The notes: generated by a model from the sequence alone, not told the origin. A stretch of DNA of 64,000 nt from Verrucomicrobiales bacterium (GCA_024233215.1 JACKPW010000003.1:186001-250000); one strand, 5' to 3'; positions 8,205 to 17,696 are shown, counted from the stretch's first letter. A program made the numbers and translations.

Positions 8205-9887
8205 ATGACAATCGGATCTTTCCTCAAGAAATGGATGAAGCGGTTGCTGATCGCCGCGTTCGTCTTGTTCACGCTCGGCGTGTTGTTGGTGGTCTTCGAG
8301 AACTGGCGGGCCAAGCGCGACTGGCACGCCTACAAGGCGGAGTGGGAGGCCAAAGGCGAGCGATTCGACCGCGCGGCCTTCCTCCCACCGGACGTGCCCG
8401 ACGATCAGAACATCGCCGCCACGCCGCTTCTGGCGCCATTGCTCCACTGGGAGCCTGAGCCCCTCGACCCGTTGTCTCATCTCGGCAAGCCGCCGCTGCC
8501 TGAGGCGATCACGGACGGCGTCGTGAAGGTCTGTGACTGGCTTCGGCTGGTTGGTGTCGGAGGCGGTTTCATGGAGAGCCGGCTGAGCAAGCTCCAGCTT
8601 GGGGCACCTCTGGCGGGAGGGGTGGACACGAACATGATGAAGCGGTATGGGCTGGCGCCGACGCCGGCCCCTTCGGAACCCCCGGTCACACAAGAGACGA
8701 AGCAGAAAGGTGCTAAGCCGGTGGGAGCTTCCCAAGCGATGCCATCCACGGAGGAAATCGAAGCGGTCCTGGCGAACCCCGAGCGGAGTGTCGCCGCCAA
8801 CGTGCTGGCGGTCTTCGACCGGTTCTCTGCTCAGATGAACGAACTGGCCACGGCAGCCAAACGGCCTTGCCTGGTTCTCAGCGACCCGGGGCAGTATGAT
8901 CCGGTACCGAAGCTGCTGACCGGGTTCGGTGTCCTCAAGCCCGTGGTGCAGGCCTTTCGAGTTCGGGCTCTTGCCAGGTTGGCGGAGCATGAATCAGCGG
9001 GGGCGGTTGCGGACGTGAAGACGATACTTCGCCTGAATCAGGCCATGCGGTCGGAACCGCTCCTGATCACCGGCCTGGTACGGGTTGCCTTCCTTTCAAT
9101 TGCTCTCCAACCCGTCTGGGAAGGGCTGGCGCGGCACGCCTGGGACGACGCGCAGTTGCGGGAACTGGAGCAGATGCTCAGCCAGGTCAATTTCGTCTCT
9201 GAGAGCGCGGAAATGTTGCGCGCGGAGCGAGCCTACAGCCTCCGCGTGCTGGACTTGATGTTGCGGTCACCCGGGGAGCTTGGGCAATCTCAGTCGGAGG
9301 TCCTCCAACTCGGGATTCCGTCCGGACGGGGCCTGTTGCACCGGTTGCTTCCCGCCGTGATCTATCGCAACGAACTTGCGATCGCGCGGATGTATCAGGA
9401 AGACCTGTTGGCGCGGTTGGATACCGACCGGCAAGCGGTGGACGTTGTCGGCCTCTGGGCCGCTGACACCGATCCCGCGATAAGGACCCTCAAGAAGCAG
9501 GCTTTGCTGCGACCCTACAGCGCCATGGCGGACGCCATGTTGCCGGCAGTCGCCAGCTCAACGGAGAAGTTCACCCTCATTCACGCGTACGTCGTTCTGG
9601 CCCGGGTTGCCTGCGCGCTGGAACGTCATCGCCTGGCGGATGGGGATTACCCGGCCGATCTCCAAGCCTTGGTGCCCGATTATCTCCCCGCGTTGCCCGC
9701 CGATCCTGCCGGCGGAGGCGTGCTGTTCTACCGACGGCTCTCCGCCAACAACTTCCTGCTCTACTCGGGCGGACCGAACGCCCGCGACGATGGCGGCAAG
9801 ATCGTCCGGCGCGACAACCCGAACCACGGTGCGGATCCTCGGAACGAGAAGAGCGACTGGGTATGGACCTATCCGTCCGGAGAGTGA
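8205..9887 (+). CDS. Membrane-anchored hypothetical protein
   Basis: A 560-residue protein I do not recognise as a named family. ATG 8205 gives an N-terminus with a short basic stretch and one membrane segment (MKRLLIAAFVLFTLGVLLVV, about residues 10-32), with the rest presumably periplasmic. ATG 8166 in frame is an alternative start. The body is largely alpha-helical and leucine-rich with no catalytic motif seen. The last 120 residues (ARVACALERHRLADGDYPAD, LVPDYLPALPADPAGGG) resemble the sequence style of Verrucomicrobia/Planctomycetes proteins carrying a pseudopilin-like C-terminal region. It follows the sigma/anti-sigma pair after a repeat element, so it may be a separate transcript. Confidence 0.75.
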   Translation: MTIGSFLKKWMKRLLIAAFVLFTLGVLLVVFENWRAKRDWHAYKAEWEAKGERFDRAAFLPPDVPDDQNIAATPLLAPLLHWEPEPLDPLSHLGKPPLPEAITDGVVKVCDWLRLVGVGGGFMESRLSKLQLGAPLAGGVDTNMMKRYGLAPTPAPSEPPVTQETKQKGAKPVGASQAMPSTEEIEAVLANPERSVAANVLAVFDRFSAQMNELATAAKRPCLVLSDPGQYDPVPKLLTGFGVLKPVVQAFRVRALARLAEHESAGAVADVKTILRLNQAMRSEPLLITGLVRVAFLSIALQPVWEGLARHAWDDAQLRELEQMLSQVNFVSESAEMLRAERAYSLRVLDLMLRSPGELGQSQSEVLQLGIPSGRGLLHRLLPAVIYRNELAIARMYQEDLLARLDTDRQAVDVVGLWAADTDPAIRTLKKQALLRPYSAMADAMLPAVASSTEKFTLIHAYVVLARVACALERHRLADGDYPADLQALVPDYLPALPADPAGGGVLFYRRLSANNFLLYSGGPNARDDGGKIVRRDNPNHGADPRNEKSDWVWTYPSGE

Positions 9888-10197
9888 TACCGCAGGCAGG
9901 CCACGACCGCCGGGCGCACCCGACCCCGCGAAGCGTCGTGGACTGCGCGCGATCTCAATCGCCGCTTTGACTCCAAAGCTGTCACGCCCCCCGCCATCCC
10001 AGCCGCGCAACCGGCTCAGGTGCCACCCTCGTCCGCTCGGGCCGACCGGGCCGACTGAAAAACCGGCGTTCTGAACGACTCCGGCGCTCCGGGCCACCCC
10101 GGCCGAAAGCGGTGAAGGCTGACGCTTTTCACCGCACTCCCAAGGCGCTTCGCGCTTCTCTCTCCGCGCCTCTGCGTCTCTGCGCGAGCTCCTTTTC
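9888..10197. other. Intergenic region between convergent genes
   Basis: Contains no gene. An 8-bp inverted repeat GCGGTGAA/TTCACCGC (10109-10116 and 10128-10135) could form a hairpin between the convergent genes but lacks a T-run. A repeat unit at 10158-10190 is listed separately. Confidence 0.5.
10158..10190 (-). repeat. Short GCAGAGACGCAGAGGCGC-type repeat
   Basis: On the minus strand this reads as a run of GCAGAGACGCAGAGGCGCGG-like units ending in GAGAG. It lies 8 bases downstream of the GH127 stop codon. A relative in the same relative orientation lies just upstream of the same gene at 12686-12718, so the gene is bracketed by direct copies. Confidence 0.65.
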
Positions 10198-12603
10198 CTA
10201 GTTCAACCGCACTTCGTAGATGCCGCCGGCCCAGCCGGGTTGGGACTGAATCTCCAGTCGAACCGCCTGTGCCCTCACGGGCTCGAAGGTCCGCACATTG
10301 TATTGATCCTTTGCCGTGCCGGGATCGGACGGATCGGCACCAACCTCCCGCCATTCGCCGCCGACGCGCGCCAGCACCCTCCACGATTGCGGCACCCGAC
10401 ACTCGCCGATGCCGGTGTCGTCGAACCAATAGACCTGCACCTGCGAGATCGCCGTCGGTTCCGGGAGTTCGAAGTCCACCCATTCACGGGTGCCCTTGTG
10501 CGGCCACCAGTGGTGACGGCGGCTGTCTTGATCGTTGGAACCCGTCGGCTCGAACTGGTCCGTCATGGCGTCCGCATCCGGTCCAAATGAAACCGTAACC
10601 TGACTCCGATGGGCCAAGGTGGGGCCGGGCAGGGGCCGGGCTGCGGACACCTCGCGTGCGGGCCACACGGTCATGGCGCACGGCTCGCGATGCGCCCAGG
10701 CGTAGTAGGGGATCGCCGTGAAATCCTGCGTGCCATCGGCCACCGGCTTTCCGTCGGCGTTGCGCCGGACGATGTCCGCCTTGCCGGTCAGCACTTCCAC
10801 GCCGTTGAGCAGCTCCGGCCGATACTCGCTCCACACCGGTGCTTCGTCCGCGACCCGTAGGTTCAGCACGTTGCCGTCCGGTTGATCCACCCCCTCCAGG
10901 CAGTACATCAACGGGCCGCGCTGCAAGGCCACCCGACCGCGATCCGCTTCCACCCGGTCCTCGGCCAGCACCCGCCGGACCGGCATGGGCAATCGGAACT
11001 CCACGCGGTCCCCGGGCGACCACACGCGATCGACGCGGGCGTACCCGTCCACGGTTTCGTAGGCAACCGCCTGCCCGTTGATGAGCACCTGCGGGGGTTG
11101 ATCCGCAGTCTTCTCGAACCGATACAGCGTGCCCGGCGTGGGTTCATTTCGTGCCCAACCGGGAAGGCGCAGCCGCAGGGCAAAGCGCGCGGGTTGATCG
11201 GGGTTCACGGTGAGTTGAATCCGGCCTTCCCACGGGTAATGACTCTGCTGCGTGAGTCGGACGTTCCGCCCAGCCACTTCGAACCTGGTCCCGCCGCTGA
11301 TGAACAGGTTGACGAAGAGATCGCGGTCGCGTTGGGCATAGGCGTAGCCTGGGACGGAGGGGACGAACCGGACGATGTTCGCGGGACAACAGGCACAACC
11401 GAACCACGGCTGGCGACGCTCCCCATCGAAACTCTCCAGGCGGTTCGGATAGAAGAAGCGGTCGCCGTTCATCGAAATGCCCGAGAGGAAGGCGTTGTAG
11501 ATCACGCGTTCCGCCACGTCCATGTAGCGGGCTTCGCCGGTCCAGAGAAACATGCGGTGGTTCCACATCGCATTGGCCACGGAAGCGCAGGTTTCACAAT
11601 AAGCCGTCCGATTCGGCAGGAAGAACTCCGCTCCGAACCCCTCGGTTCCCCCGGCCGCACCGATGCCGCCGGTGATGTAGAGCTTGCGATTGATCACGTC
11701 GCCCCACATCCGTCGGATCGCCGTCACATAGGACGGGTCCGCCGTCAACGCCGCCACGTCCGCCATGCCGGTGTAGAGGTAGGCTGCGCGCACCGAGTGA
11801 CCGACGGCTTCCTCCTGGTCCACCACCGGCTTGTGATCCTGGGCATACTCGCCGTAGAGGGCGTGTCCCTCCGGGCGACCGCGCGCATCGAGGAAGAACT
11901 TCGCCTGGCGCAGGTACTTCTCGTCGCCGGTTAACCGGTAAAGCCGGGCCAGGCCGATCTCGATCTCCTCATGACCGGGCGGGTTTTCCCGCCGACCGGG
12001 CCCGAACACCTCGCAAATCAGATCGGCGTTCTTCAGCGCGACATCGAGCAGCTTGCGTTTTCCCGTGGCCTGGAAGTAGGCGACCGCACCTTCGTAAAGG
12101 TGGCCGACGTTATACAACTCGTGACCATCCCGGATGTTGGACCAGCGTTCCTTGCCGCCCGGCGGCATGTTGTCCGGCGTACAAAGCGTGCGGGAGCAAT
12201 AGAGGTAACCGTCGTCCTCTTGTGCGGCGGCGATCTTGTCGATCACGCCGTCAACGTAGGCTTCGAGCTTCGGGTCCGGATGCAGGGCCAGCGCGTAGGC
12301 GGCGCCTTCGATGATCTTGTAGACGTCCGAATCGTTGAAGAAGATGCCCTCGAAACCGCCCTCCATCAGGCCGCCGGCCTTGGCGAAGTTGTTGATGCGA
12401 CCGGTCTCCTCGGATTGCTGGAAGGCGTAGGGGATGGTCACCAGGCGGTTGGTTTCCAGTCGGGGCGTCCAGAAGTCGTCGGCCACGGTCACCTCGGGGA
12501 ACGGGATGGCATGAACGGGGTAATCGCGGGCGGTCGCGCCAAGCAGCGACGTGCCGGCGAGCAGGAGGATGAGGGTGAGCGGAGCGAGTGAGCGTGTCTT
12601 CAT
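10198..12603 (-). CDS. Secreted GH127 beta-L-arabinofuranosidase-like enzyme
   Basis: A protein of 801 residues with a signal peptide (MKTRSLAPLTLILLLAGTSLLG). The body is a DUF1680/GH127 (alpha/alpha)6 barrel from about residue 30 to 640. GH127 enzymes use a zinc-held cysteine nucleophile. The matching pieces are YCETCAS (about residue 335) and WFGCACCPANIVR (about 402-414) with its Cys-Cys pair, plus GYARV and the LRLPGWARN beta-domain. The last 150 residues (SQVQVYWFDDTGIGECRVPQ, AQAVRLEIQSQPGWAGGIYE) look like an F5/8C-type carbohydrate-binding beta-sandwich. Start 12603 is chosen for the signal peptide; the open frame upstream is repeat DNA. It likely releases L-arabinofuranose or a related sugar outside the cytoplasm. 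It stands alone, flanked by repeats. Confidence 0.9.
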   Translation of the reverse strand: MKTRSLAPLTLILLLAGTSLLGATARDYPVHAIPFPEVTVADDFWTPRLETNRLVTIPYAFQQSEETGRINNFAKAGGLMEGGFEGIFFNDSDVYKIIEGAAYALALHPDPKLEAYVDGVIDKIAAAQEDDGYLYCSRTLCTPDNMPPGGKERWSNIRDGHELYNVGHLYEGAVAYFQATGKRKLLDVALKNADLICEVFGPGRRENPPGHEEIEIGLARLYRLTGDEKYLRQAKFFLDARGRPEGHALYGEYAQDHKPVVDQEEAVGHSVRAAYLYTGMADVAALTADPSYVTAIRRMWGDVINRKLYITGGIGAAGGTEGFGAEFFLPNRTAYCETCASVANAMWNHRMFLWTGEARYMDVAERVIYNAFLSGISMNGDRFFYPNRLESFDGERRQPWFGCACCPANIVRFVPSVPGYAYAQRDRDLFVNLFISGGTRFEVAGRNVRLTQQSHYPWEGRIQLTVNPDQPARFALRLRLPGWARNEPTPGTLYRFEKTADQPPQVLINGQAVAYETVDGYARVDRVWSPGDRVEFRLPMPVRRVLAEDRVEADRGRVALQRGPLMYCLEGVDQPDGNVLNLRVADEAPVWSEYRPELLNGVEVLTGKADIVRRNADGKPVADGTQDFTAIPYYAWAHREPCAMTVWPAREVSAARPLPGPTLAHRSQVTVSFGPDADAMTDQFEPTGSNDQDSRRHHWWPHKGTREWVDFELPEPTAISQVQVYWFDDTGIGECRVPQSWRVLARVGGEWREVGADPSDPGTAKDQYNVRTFEPVRAQAVRLEIQSQPGWAGGIYEVRLN

Positions 12604-12685
12604 GAGTCGAGCGTTGCAGCCGTTCTGGGTATCGCCTTCCGTCGCGCAGGGCAAGCCGGGAACGCCGAGAACGGAAGGGGAAGAA

Positions 12686-12718
12686 CCTCGCGCAAAGGCG
12701 CAAAGACGCAAAGCTGCC
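12686..12718 (+). repeat. Short GCGCAAAGGCGCAAAGACGC-type repeat
   Basis: Reads CGCAAAGGCGCAAAGACGCA within 12686-12718, a tandem of roughly 9-base units, related by transition changes to the unit at 10158-10190. It begins about 80 bases upstream of the GH127 start codon. Confidence 0.65.
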
Positions 12719-12723
12719 GACTT

Positions 12724-12747
12724 GGAGGGCCGAGCTCCGAGAGGCCC
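12724..12747 (+). repeat. GGAGGG(A/C)CGAG repeat, single arm
   Basis: Reads GGAGGGCCGAGCTCCGAGAG followed by GCCC. The same unit occurs twice, as an inverted pair, at 57916-57976, so it belongs to a dispersed family in this genome. Confidence 0.65.
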
Positions 12748-12862
12748 ATAAGTTTCTCCGTCGGTGGGCGGGGGGTTGCTCTTGAGGTCTCAGACTTCAG
12801 GTTTCGGTTTTCAGGTCCCGGATTTCAGAATCGCCACCGGGCGCTGAGCCGAGCCGACCACT

Positions 12863-12900
12863 TGCGGAGACACGGATTACACCAATTACACGGATTTCGT
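12863..12900 (+). repeat. ACACGGATTACAC-type short repeat
   Basis: ACACGGATTACACCAATTAC followed by ACGGATTT: two copies of an ACGGATT word separated by 13 bases. From memory this is a common intergenic repeat wording in several bacterial phyla. Confidence 0.5.
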
Positions 12901-13073
12901 GAAGGGGGTGTCTCGTGCAACTCGACACCCCGGTCCCGACGTGGTATGGCAGCGCCTTGAGTGATTTGGGAATGTCGTGCTGGTGCAGGAATGATGAACA
13001 GGCAGTTGCGCCGAACCACTGAGGCGCGGTCGTTCAAGGGTGCGCTGCCGGACTCCTCGATTCCCAGGTGCCC

Positions 13074-13643
13074 ATGACCCGCGTCGCCCAACTCACCCTC
13101 ATCACGACCTTCCTCGCCTTTTCCTGGCTGGCGATGCAGGGGGTACATGAGTTGGGCCATGTCCTCGCGGCGGTTGCGACGGGAGGGGGGATTCAAAAAG
13201 TCGTGCTGCATCCGCTGGCGTTTTCGCGAACCGATGTCAGCCCGAATCCACATCCCCTGCCGGTGGTTTGGGCGGGGCCGCTCCTGGGAATGGTTCTGCC
13301 GGTGATGGCCTGGTTGTTGGCGCGACGGTTTCGGTGGCCGCACGTCTTTCTCTGGCGCTTCTTCGCGGGGTTTTGTCTGGCCACGAACGGCGTCTATCTG
13401 CTCGGTGGCGCCCTGGTGCATGAGGCGGACCCCGGGGATTTGATACGATTGGGCGTGCCGCGGGCCGTGCTCGTGATGATCGGCTTCGTGGCCGTCGTTG
13501 GTGGGTTCCGTTTGTGGCATGGGGAGGGCCGGCATTTTGGGCTTGGGCCGGCACGGGGCAAGGTGTCGGGGAGCGCAGCGGCGGCCTCCGTGGTGCTCCT
13601 GGCTTTGATGGTCGCGGCGGAGTTGGGGTGCGGTGGTCGATAG
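13074..13643 (+). CDS. M50-like (site-2 protease fold) membrane protein
   Basis: A 189-residue integral membrane protein with about five hydrophobic segments. The first ends in the zinc-metalloprotease motif HELGH (GVHELGHVLAAVATGG, about residues 25-40), which in M50 peptidases lies within a membrane helix. A later stretch, LVHEADPGDLIRLGVP (about 117-132), could supply the third metal ligand (Asp), as in the M50B group. The start is ATG 13074 with AGGTG just upstream; a GTG two codons earlier is possible. No PDZ domain and no neighbouring substrate or regulator point to a target. Confidence 0.65.
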   Translation: MTRVAQLTLITTFLAFSWLAMQGVHELGHVLAAVATGGGIQKVVLHPLAFSRTDVSPNPHPLPVVWAGPLLGMVLPVMAWLLARRFRWPHVFLWRFFAGFCLATNGVYLLGGALVHEADPGDLIRLGVPRAVLVMIGFVAVVGGFRLWHGEGRHFGLGPARGKVSGSAAAASVVLLALMVAAELGCGGR

Positions 13644-13902
13644 GGCTGCCGGTTGAAGTGGGCGGCGGCCGTGGCCTGCGCGGGCGGGGCTGGATCCGGC
13701 CCAATTGAAGGCGACCCCTCCGTGAAGCCAGGGAGGCGGAGCGGTGACGGCTCGTCCCCGGAGGGTGGCGTCGACGTGCTCCCATCATGGCGACAAGCCG
13801 TCGTCTTTCCGCCGGGCATGACCCAGGCATTACAACTGAAGACTTCCCTCGGGTGACCTTTTTACAGCATGGTGGGGGAAGTCAGAAAGCTGGGAGCCTG
13901 TT

Positions 13903-16422
13903 ATGAACAAACGTCAAGACCGACCGAGCAAACGAGACGGGATCAGCACCGGTGCCAAACCAAAGTCCGCGTCAAAGTCCAAACCGATCTCCAAACCAAA
14001 CCACGGCACCGGCGATGCCTGCCTGCAATCGCTGCGCCTGGCCGTGGGACGGGAACTGGACGAGGCGGACCCGTATGACAAATACCAGTCGGTGGCACTG
14101 GTGATGCGCCGGCGGCTGATGGACGGCCGGCTCAACACCCGGCGCGCCTGGAAGGAGCAGGGGGTCAAACGGGTCCACTATCTCTCACTGGAATTCCTCA
14201 CCGGCCGGGTCCTGCAAAACGCCGTCCTCGGCCTCGATGTCGAGGAACAGGCCCGGGCAGGCGTCCATCACTTGGGAATGGTACTCGAGGATGTCTACGA
14301 ACAGGAACGCGATCCCGGCCTCGGCAACGGCGGCCTCGGTCGGCTGGCGGCCTGTTTCCTCGATTCCCTGGCCACCCAGCGCTACCCCGCCTGCGGCTAT
14401 GGCATCCGCTACGAATACGGCATCTTCCGCCAGGAAATCCGCGATGGCTGGCAGGTGGAACATCCCGACAACTGGCTCTTCCTCGGAAACCCCTGGGAAG
14501 CCCCCCGCGCCGCCGATCGCGTGCGGGTCGGATTTCGCGGCCGGACGGTGCATCGGCGCGATGAGAACGGCCGGCTGCGCGTGGACTGGATCGACACCAA
14601 CAACGTCTACGCGTTGCCGTGCGAAATCCCCGTCCCCGGCTTTCGCAATGGCATCGTCAACCCGTTGATCCTGTGGCGCGCGGTGACGGATGAGGAGTTC
14701 AACCTGGGCTACTTCAACCACGGCGATTACCTGCGGGCCGTCGCCGAAAAGGAGATGGATGAATCGGTCGCCAAGGTGCTTTATCCAAACGACAACAACT
14801 CGGCGGGGCGCGAACTCCGCCTGCGGCAGCAGTACTTCTTCGTCAGCGCCTCCCTCCAGCGCATCCTGGCCGAGTTCCTCGAGGATCACGACGACCTTGG
14901 GCTGCTGCCGGACAAGAACGCCATCCATCTCAATGACACCCATCCGGTCGTGGCAATCCCCGAAATGATGCGGTTGCTGATGGACGAGCACGGCATGGAA
15001 TGGGAACCGGCTTGGGAGATCAACACCCGGCTGTTCGCCTACACGAACCACACACTCATGCCGGAGGCATTGGAACGTTGGGAGGCCGGGATGTTCTCGG
15101 AACTGCTGCCCCGTCACTACGAGATCGTGTGCGAAATCAACCGGCGCTTCCTCGACGAGGTCGCTGCGCGGTGGCCCGGGGACGACCGCCGCATTCGCGA
15201 CCTCTCGATCTTCGAGGAGAACGGCGGCAAGCGATTGCGCATGGCCAGCCTGGCCATCGTCGGCAGTCACGCGGTCAATGGCGTGGCCCGTCTGCACACC
15301 GACCTGCTCAAGCGCGACCTCTTCCGGGACTTCCACGAGATGTGGCCGGAGAAGTTCCTCAACGTGACGAACGGCGTCACCCAGCGCCGCTGGCTGCACC
15401 AGGCGAATCCCGCGCTGTCACGCCTGATCACCGAGACCATTGGGGAAGGCTGGACGACCGATCTCGAACAACTCCAGGCCCTGGAAGCCCACGCGGACAA
15501 CCCGCAGTTCCAGACCACCTGGCAGTCGATGAAACGCCTCAACGCCCAGGTGCTCGCCTCCTACATCGCCGACCTCATGGGCGTGCAGATTGATCCGGAC
15601 AGCCTGATCGATGTGCAGGTCAAACGTCTCCATGAGTACAAGCGGCAACTGCTGAACGTCCTGCGCGTGATCGCCCAATGGCGGCGCATCCAGGAAGCCC
15701 CCGACGCGGACTGGACCCCGCGCACCGTGCTCATCGCCGGCAAGGCGGCCCCCGGCTACACCATGGCCAAGCTCATCATCAAGCTGATCAACGACGTGGC
15801 CGCCACGATCAACGCCGATTCGCAAACCCAGCGCTTCCTGAAACTGCTGTTTCTGCCCGACTACAGTGTGTCCCTGGCGGAACGCATCTTCCCGGGAAGC
15901 GACCTCAGCGAGCAGATCTCCACGGCCGGCATGGAGGCCAGCGGCACCGGCAACATGAAGTTCATGCTCAACGGCGCACTGACCATCGGCACCATGGACG
16001 GCGCCAACATCGAAATCTGCGAGGCCGTCGGGCGCGACAACATGTTCGTGTTCGGCCTGGACGAACCCCAGGTCGCGGAATGCCGGGCGAACGGCTACCA
16101 TCCCTACGACATGTATGAGGCGAACACCGAACTGCGGCAGGTGATTGACCTCATCGCCCAGGGAGCGTTCTCCCCCGACGATCCCGGCCGCTTCGAGCCG
16201 GTGGTCCGGTCGCTCCTGGATTCCGACCACTTCCTGGTGCTCGCCGACTTCGCCTCCTATCTCGAAGTGCAGGCACAGGTGGACGAGGCGTTCCGGGACG
16301 AGGCGGGCTGGGCCCGCAAATCAATCCTGAATGTGGCGCGCTCGGGCCGGTTCAGCAGTGACCGGTCCGTGGGGGAATACGCCCGCTCGGTCTGGGGCAT
16401 CAAACCGCTGGAGTGGCGCTGA
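13903..16422 (+). CDS. glgP: Glycogen/starch phosphorylase
   Basis: GT35 alpha-glucan phosphorylase, 839 residues, releasing glucose-1-phosphate from glycogen. Family landmarks are YHLSLEF-like VHYLSLEFLTGRVLQN (about residue 90), DPGLGNGGLGRLAACFLDS, HLNDTHPVVAIPEMMRLL, RLHEYKRQLLNVLRV, and the PLP site EASGTGNMKFMLNGALTIG with Lys686. The first 40 residues (Lys/Ser-rich, MNKRQDRPSKRDG) are extra compared with the shortest family members and may be disordered. A GGGAG ribosome site precedes ATG 13903. It stands alone on its strand with no glgA, glgB or glgC in the window. Confidence 0.97.
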   Translation: MNKRQDRPSKRDGISTGAKPKSASKSKPISKPNHGTGDACLQSLRLAVGRELDEADPYDKYQSVALVMRRRLMDGRLNTRRAWKEQGVKRVHYLSLEFLTGRVLQNAVLGLDVEEQARAGVHHLGMVLEDVYEQERDPGLGNGGLGRLAACFLDSLATQRYPACGYGIRYEYGIFRQEIRDGWQVEHPDNWLFLGNPWEAPRAADRVRVGFRGRTVHRRDENGRLRVDWIDTNNVYALPCEIPVPGFRNGIVNPLILWRAVTDEEFNLGYFNHGDYLRAVAEKEMDESVAKVLYPNDNNSAGRELRLRQQYFFVSASLQRILAEFLEDHDDLGLLPDKNAIHLNDTHPVVAIPEMMRLLMDEHGMEWEPAWEINTRLFAYTNHTLMPEALERWEAGMFSELLPRHYEIVCEINRRFLDEVAARWPGDDRRIRDLSIFEENGGKRLRMASLAIVGSHAVNGVARLHTDLLKRDLFRDFHEMWPEKFLNVTNGVTQRRWLHQANPALSRLITETIGEGWTTDLEQLQALEAHADNPQFQTTWQSMKRLNAQVLASYIADLMGVQIDPDSLIDVQVKRLHEYKRQLLNVLRVIAQWRRIQEAPDADWTPRTVLIAGKAAPGYTMAKLIIKLINDVAATINADSQTQRFLKLLFLPDYSVSLAERIFPGSDLSEQISTAGMEASGTGNMKFMLNGALTIGTMDGANIEICEAVGRDNMFVFGLDEPQVAECRANGYHPYDMYEANTELRQVIDLIAQGAFSPDDPGRFEPVVRSLLDSDHFLVLADFASYLEVQAQVDEAFRDEAGWARKSILNVARSGRFSSDRSVGEYARSVWGIKPLEWR

Positions 16423-16543
16423 GAATCGGCGTCCCTCCCTCGACAGGTCCCGTGTGGCGTGGCACCGTTCGGCTCAGGTCGCCGAACGTCCTCCCTTGGG
16501 GCCCATGCCGGAGGCGGACGCAATCAGGCGGGCCGGAACAAGC

Positions 16544-16981
16544 ATGTCCAACACGATGATTCAGCCGTACCTCTTCTTTGGAGGCCGTTGTGAAGCGGCC
16601 ATCGAGTTCTACCGACAGGCCCTGGGCGCCACGGTCGAGATGCTCATGCGCCACAAGGACAGCCCCGACCCGCATCCGCCGGGCCTCCTGGCCCCCGGGT
16701 TCGAGGAGAAGATCATGCACGCCACCCTCCGCATTGGCGAAGCGGTGGTCATGATGTCGGACGGTTGCGATCAGAAGCCAAAGTTCGACGGCTTCCGGCT
16801 GTCGCTCACCCTCGCCGACGAGGCGGCGGCGAACCGTGCCTTCGCCGGGTTGTCGGACGGTGGACAGGTGGAGATGCCCCTGACCCGCACCTTCTGGTCG
16901 CCGTGCTTCGGCATGGTCACAGACCGCTTCGGCGTGGGCTGGATGATCACCGTGACCACCGCATCGCCGGAAGGAAACTGA
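16544..16981 (+). CDS. PhnB-like VOC-family protein
   Basis: A 145-residue protein of the vicinal-oxygen-chelate (glyoxalase/bleomycin-resistance) superfamily, PhnB-like subgroup. Motifs: MIQPYLFFGGRCEAAIEFYR at the N-terminus, MHATLRIGEAVVMMSDG in the middle and FWSPCFGMVTDRFGVGWMIT near the C-terminus. PhnB-like proteins are often of unknown substrate; metal-ligand positions are not all obvious here. ATG 16544 is chosen because it gives the family N-terminus; the longer open frame upstream has no homology features. Confidence 0.9.
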   Translation: MSNTMIQPYLFFGGRCEAAIEFYRQALGATVEMLMRHKDSPDPHPPGLLAPGFEEKIMHATLRIGEAVVMMSDGCDQKPKFDGFRLSLTLADEAAANRAFAGLSDGGQVEMPLTRTFWSPCFGMVTDRFGVGWMITVTTASPEGN

Positions 16982-17027
16982 CGCTTCCCCTCCGGCCGCT
17001 CTCCGGACCACCACGAATCCTCACGGC

Positions 17028-17684
17028 ATGATCAGGAACCCCTTGCCCACCCTGGTCGCCACCCTGCTCCTCCTGGCCGGGTGCGGACCGCAACCCGCGG
17101 AACCGGTGTCAAACCCCGGCGCCGCGGACCACTCAACCCCTCCGCCTCCGGCGCCCCCGGACTTGGACGCGCTCAAGTCCGCGGCCCTGCTGCGGGGCAA
17201 ATCCATCGTGCAGGAGGCGTTCACGGTGTTGAGCAGCCAGCTTGGCGCGGCCCTGCAATCCGGCGGCGTGAGCAACGCCCTGAGCCTCTGCTCCGTGAAA
17301 GCCCTGCCACTGACCCAACTGGTCGGGAACACCAACCAGGTCACCCTGCGCCGGGTCACCCACAAGCCGCGCAACCCCGCCAACCGCGCCAATACCGACG
17401 AACAGCATCTGCTCGATTGCTTCCAGGAAATGCTCTCCGCCGGCACCACGAACCTGACCCCGATGGTCCTCACCCCCTCGACCAACCGGATCAGTTTCTG
17501 CGCCCCCATTGTCATCAACAATCCGCTCTGCCTGAACTGCCACGGCGTGCCCGGCGAAACCCTGCTCCCCGCGGCGGCCACCCTGCTGAAGCAGCTTTAC
17601 CCCACCGACGAAGCCACCGGCTTCAAGCTGGGCGACCTCCGCGGCATGTGGCGCGTGGACTTCGATCCGGCCGTGCTGCAGTGA
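17028..17684 (+). CDS. Tll0287-like (DUF3365) heme-motif lipoprotein
   Basis: A 218-residue predicted lipoprotein: signal MIRNPLPTLVATLLLLAGCG with lipobox LAGC, then a Pro-rich linker (about residues 25-45). The remainder matches the Tll0287-like/DUF3365 style, with a conserved ALSLCSVKALPLTQ region and a single covalent heme c motif CLNCH (about residue 182, NPLCLNCHGVPGE). A sensor or electron-transfer role in the periplasm is plausible but unproven. The 3' end lies 12 bases from the integrase relic, so one border of the integron-like region is here. Confidence 0.8.
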   Translation: MIRNPLPTLVATLLLLAGCGPQPAEPVSNPGAADHSTPPPPAPPDLDALKSAALLRGKSIVQEAFTVLSSQLGAALQSGGVSNALSLCSVKALPLTQLVGNTNQVTLRRVTHKPRNPANRANTDEQHLLDCFQEMLSAGTTNLTPMVLTPSTNRISFCAPIVINNPLCLNCHGVPGETLLPAAATLLKQLYPTDEATGFKLGDLRGMWRVDFDPAVLQ

Positions 17685-17696
17685 GGCGAGGCCGCC

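Larger units (their letters stand above)
12604..13073. other. Repeat-rich intergenic region
   Basis: No gene is supported. It holds the three repeat units listed at 12686, 12724 and 12863, and between them a stretch with TTCAGG-like words (12790-12830, for example CTTCAGGTTTCGGTTTTCAGG). The promoter of the GH127 gene should lie near 12610-12660 but no clear boxes were seen. Confidence 0.5.
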
